This document shows, one piece after another, positions 5,315-6,555 of a DNA stretch of 6,555 nt. The notes under the pieces were generated by a model that saw nothing but the letters and a program-made list of their open reading frames with translations, ran no database searches and was not told where the DNA came from. The position numbers and the translations under genes are program-made. Each line of letters begins with the position of its first letter. Position 1 is the first letter of the stretch. The stretch is from Anaerolineales bacterium (GTDB lineage Bacteria > Chloroflexota > Anaerolineae > Anaerolineales > UBA4823), in contig JAQUAE010000107.1 in the NCBI GenBank assembly GCA_028687395.1, positions 1-6,555 on the forward strand. The letters are read 5' to 3'.

Positions 5315-5701
5315 ATGGAAATCGCATTTTTGATCGGCCGAATTGTTTTAGGGATTTACTTTTTGTTTAATGGTTACAACCACTTCTCACAGGCGAAAGC
5401 GATGGTGCAATATACCAAGTCGCAAGGTGTTCCACTGCCGAACATTGCTGTCCTCGGGAGCGGTCTTCTCCTTCTCATCGGCGGTTTGAGTTTTCTGACC
5501 GGTTTGTTTCCCACCATCGGCGTAATTGCAGTGGTTCTGTTTCTCGTGCCGGTGGCTTTTATAATGCATCGCTTCTGGGGTGTAGATCAACAGACAAAGA
5601 TGATGCAAATGCCCCATTTTTTAAAGAATTTGGCGCTGGCAGCATCGGCGCTGATGTTTCTGGCCATCCCACAGCCATGGCTATTCAGCCTCTCGTTGTA
5701 G
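5315..5701 (+). CDS. DoxX-family membrane protein
   Basis: A 128-residue inner-membrane protein of the DoxX family. Four hydrophobic helices are visible: about 3-22 (IAFLIGRIVLGIYFLFNGY), 43-64, 68-86 (TIGVIAVVLFLVPVAFIMH) and 102-122. The family signature FLFNGYNHFS follows helix 1, and MPHFLKNLALAASAL opens the last helix. AAAGGAG lies 7 nt before the ATG. DoxX proteins are linked to quinone, thiol and oxidative-stress membrane complexes; in Bacillus the DoxX-like CatD is encoded with CatE and repressed by the HxlR-family YodB and CatR. An HxlR gene directly upstream on the same strand suggests similar control here. Hand count gives about 48% GC over 5341-5700, well below the reductase gene. 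No partner dioxygenase (CatE-like) is present. The biochemical activity of this protein is not known. Confidence 0.9.
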   Translation: MEIAFLIGRIVLGIYFLFNGYNHFSQAKAMVQYTKSQGVPLPNIAVLGSGLLLLIGGLSFLTGLFPTIGVIAVVLFLVPVAFIMHRFWGVDQQTKMMQMPHFLKNLALAASALMFLAIPQPWLFSLSL

Positions 5702-5742
5702 AAGGTTCGTGAAGATTATGAATGAGTGAGCAATTGTTCTCC

Positions 5743-5813
5743 GACAGTTTGCCTCTCTTGAGCGCAGCGAAGGGCAGGCGCCTCGTCTCTCAACAAATAA
5801 AAAGCAAACTGTC
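5743..5813. repeat. Inverted repeat around a GAGCGCAGCGAAGGG block
   Basis: GACAGTTTGC (5743-5752) and GCAAACTGTC (5804-5813) are perfect 10-bp arms 51 nt apart. Between them lies GAGCGCAGCGAAGGG (5760-5774), a word resembling repeats scattered in many environmental bacterial genomes; a relative (GAGCGCAGTGAGTGG) is at 5988-6002. The arms resemble the nearby CGACGGTTTG palindromes. It starts about 40 nt after the doxX-like stop, so it may end that transcript. Confidence 0.5.
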
Positions 5814-5838
5814 ATCGAACGAAACAAACCATGCCCCC

Positions 5839-5884
5839 CGACGGTTTGACCGTCGCCCTGTATACCCCGACGGTCAAACCGTCG
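5839..5884. repeat. Pair of inverted 17-bp palindromes
   Basis: CGACGGT-TTG-ACCGTCG (5839-5855) and CGACGGT-CAA-ACCGTCG (5868-5884) are each perfect 7-bp dyads and are reverse complements of each other over all 17 bases. Each is followed by CCC. The pair could fold as two small hairpins or one long one. There is no spacer array typical of CRISPR. Confidence 0.7.
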
Positions 5885-5908
5885 CCCATCATAATCAAGT
5901 CGAAACTT

Positions 5909-5973
5909 CTCGTTCTGTGCCGGTCGAAGCAATCCCCTCCCGGCTAATGACACCCTGGACGGGCTTTAAGAAA
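5909..5973. repeat. Palindromic MITE-like element, copy 2 (inverted, internally shortened)
   Basis: Read in reverse, 5919-5973 matches 3424-3478 of copy 1 at 54 of 55 bases, and 5909-5918 matches 3503-3512 exactly. Between these blocks copy 2 lacks the 24 nt at 3479-3502, which hold the right inner arm. The two copies face each other across about 2.4 kb holding the reductase, HxlR and DoxX genes. The outer end beyond 5909 is diverged (TTTCGACTTGATTA against TTTGACTTTAAG). Confidence 0.75.
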
Positions 5974-6008
5974 TCTCTGCTGTCGTGAGCGCAGTGAGTG
6001 GAGGGGGC

Positions 6009-6037
6009 TTGACACAACCCCCCCTATGCGATAGCAT
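6009..6037 (+). promoter_or_regulatory. Promoter of the CDP-alcohol phosphatidyltransferase gene
   Basis: A perfect TTGACA (-35, 6009-6014) is followed at 17 bp by TAGCAT (-10, 6032-6037); a better CATAAT sits three bases further on. A small dyad TATGC-GATA-GCATA (6025-6038) overlaps the -10. The leader would be about 40 nt. Confidence 0.5.
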
Positions 6038-6082
6038 AATTTCCGCGCATGGCGCAGACGACCGGCAACGAGGAGCGCTTGA

Positions 6083-6555
6083 TTGGCAGAAGCTAAACCT
6101 ATCGTCAATGCAAAAGAGCAGAAGGTCTTTACGGACATCTTACGTGAGCGCGCCAAGGGGATTTTAGAACCCACGGCGCGGTGGTTGAACCGGATGGGGG
6201 TGATGCCGAACACGGTGACCATCGCGGGCTTGTTAGGTAACGCGGTTGGCGCCTACTTCCTGGCACGCGGGCAGATGACATTGGGGGGCATCTTCGTCTT
6301 GCTGATGGGGCCGGTGGACGCGCTGGACGGGGCTATGGCGCGGCTGCGCGGCGAGCCCAGTGAGTTCGGGGCTTTCGTGGACTCGGTAACCGATCGCTAC
6401 TCTGAGCTGGTGATCTTCCTGGGGTTGATGTACTTCTATTTGCAGCAGGGGGAGTGGCTCTACGCGCTGCTGACCTACCTGGCGGCGGCCGGGTCGGTGC
6501 TGGTGTCGTACGTGCGAGCGCGGGCGCAATCGGTGGGGTACGAGGCCAAGCCGGG
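6083..6555 (+). CDS. CDP-alcohol phosphatidyltransferase, phosphatidylinositol-phosphate-synthase-like (partial)
   Basis: The first 157 residues of a membrane enzyme that joins a CDP-activated lipid to an alcohol; the frame is open to the window end. The family signature is complete: D79-x2-D82-G83-x2-A86-R87-x8-G96-x3-D100-x3-D104 (in DALDGAMAR and GAFVDSVTD), providing the metal and catalytic aspartates. The N-terminus has the expected RAKGILEPTARWLNRMGVMPNTVTIAGLL. SYVRARAQSVG (142-152) resembles the SYI-K/R-ARAE stretch of actinobacterial phosphatidylinositol-phosphate synthases, so inositol-phosphate is the favoured acceptor; glycerol-phosphate remains possible. Hydrophobic segments lie at about 44-62, 66-78, 107-122 and 126-144. 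The start is TTG (6083-6085) with AGGAG 7 nt upstream; the next in-frame ATG is inside the conserved domain. It has its own promoter after a repeat-rich gap, so what follows downstream is unseen. Confidence 0.92.
   Translation, partial: MAEAKPIVNAKEQKVFTDILRERAKGILEPTARWLNRMGVMPNTVTIAGLLGNAVGAYFLARGQMTLGGIFVLLMGPVDALDGAMARLRGEPSEFGAFVDSVTDRYSELVIFLGLMYFYLQQGEWLYALLTYLAAAGSVLVSYVRARAQSVGYEAKP

Noticed and set aside
5839..5884. Possible minimal CRISPR.
   Set aside because: There are just two repeats, in opposite orientation, 12 nt apart, with no spacer array or cas genes.
5722..5988. 88-residue open frame on the plus strand.
   Set aside because: It runs through the palindromes and the second MITE-like copy; its C-terminal residues also appear opposite copy 1, showing it is repeat DNA read as protein.

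Overview
The window looks like a moderately GC-rich bacterial chromosome, most plausibly from a Chloroflexota (Anaerolineae-like) genome. That placement is an inference. It rests on a cell-division FtsK end beside stand-alone single-RRM RNA-binding proteins, a CDP-alcohol phosphotransferase with phosphatidylinositol-phosphate-synthase-like signatures, TTG/GTG starts, and intergenic DNA rich in palindromic repeats of the CATTGCGAG...GAAGCAATC type. I could not run a search to confirm it.

Left part (1-1670): the window opens inside the 3' end of an ftsK/spoIIIE gene (+ strand, DNA-binding gamma domain). Facing it are two minus-strand paralogues, each encoding one RRM domain (524-814 and 1023-1358). 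Each has an extended -10 promoter followed by a leader of about 110-120 nt. The two leaders share a hairpin and a downstream TTAACCAC block, the most distinctive regulatory signal in the window. A clear Rho-independent terminator ends the first RRM gene.

Middle-left (1668-3400): two more minus-strand genes, a tandem GNAT acetyltransferase (TTG start) and a small four-helix membrane protein of unknown function. The latter has a strong ribosome binding site and a candidate distant promoter that would give a structured leader of about 180 nt.

Middle-right (3416-5973): this segment is bracketed by two inverted copies of a palindromic MITE-like element (54 of 55 bases identical over the core). 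Inside lie an aldo/keto reductase with a full catalytic tetrad and a promoter overlapped by palindromes, then an AT-richer cassette. The cassette holds an HxlR-family regulator with an N-terminal Cys, a 38-codon remnant resembling the start of a P-type ATPase, and a DoxX-family membrane protein. By hand count, parts of the HxlR and DoxX genes are about 48-49% GC against about 63% in a sample of the reductase gene, so the cassette looks acquired. An HxlR regulator beside a DoxX protein recalls the Bacillus YodB/CatR-catDE quinone/electrophile response.

Right end (5700-6555): about 380 nt of non-coding DNA packed with related palindromes (CGACGGT-TTG-ACCGTCG and relatives) and the second MITE-like copy. 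It is followed by a promoter and a CDP-alcohol phosphatidyltransferase (TTG start, AGGAG site) that runs off the window. No tRNA, rRNA, CRISPR array or transposase gene was found.
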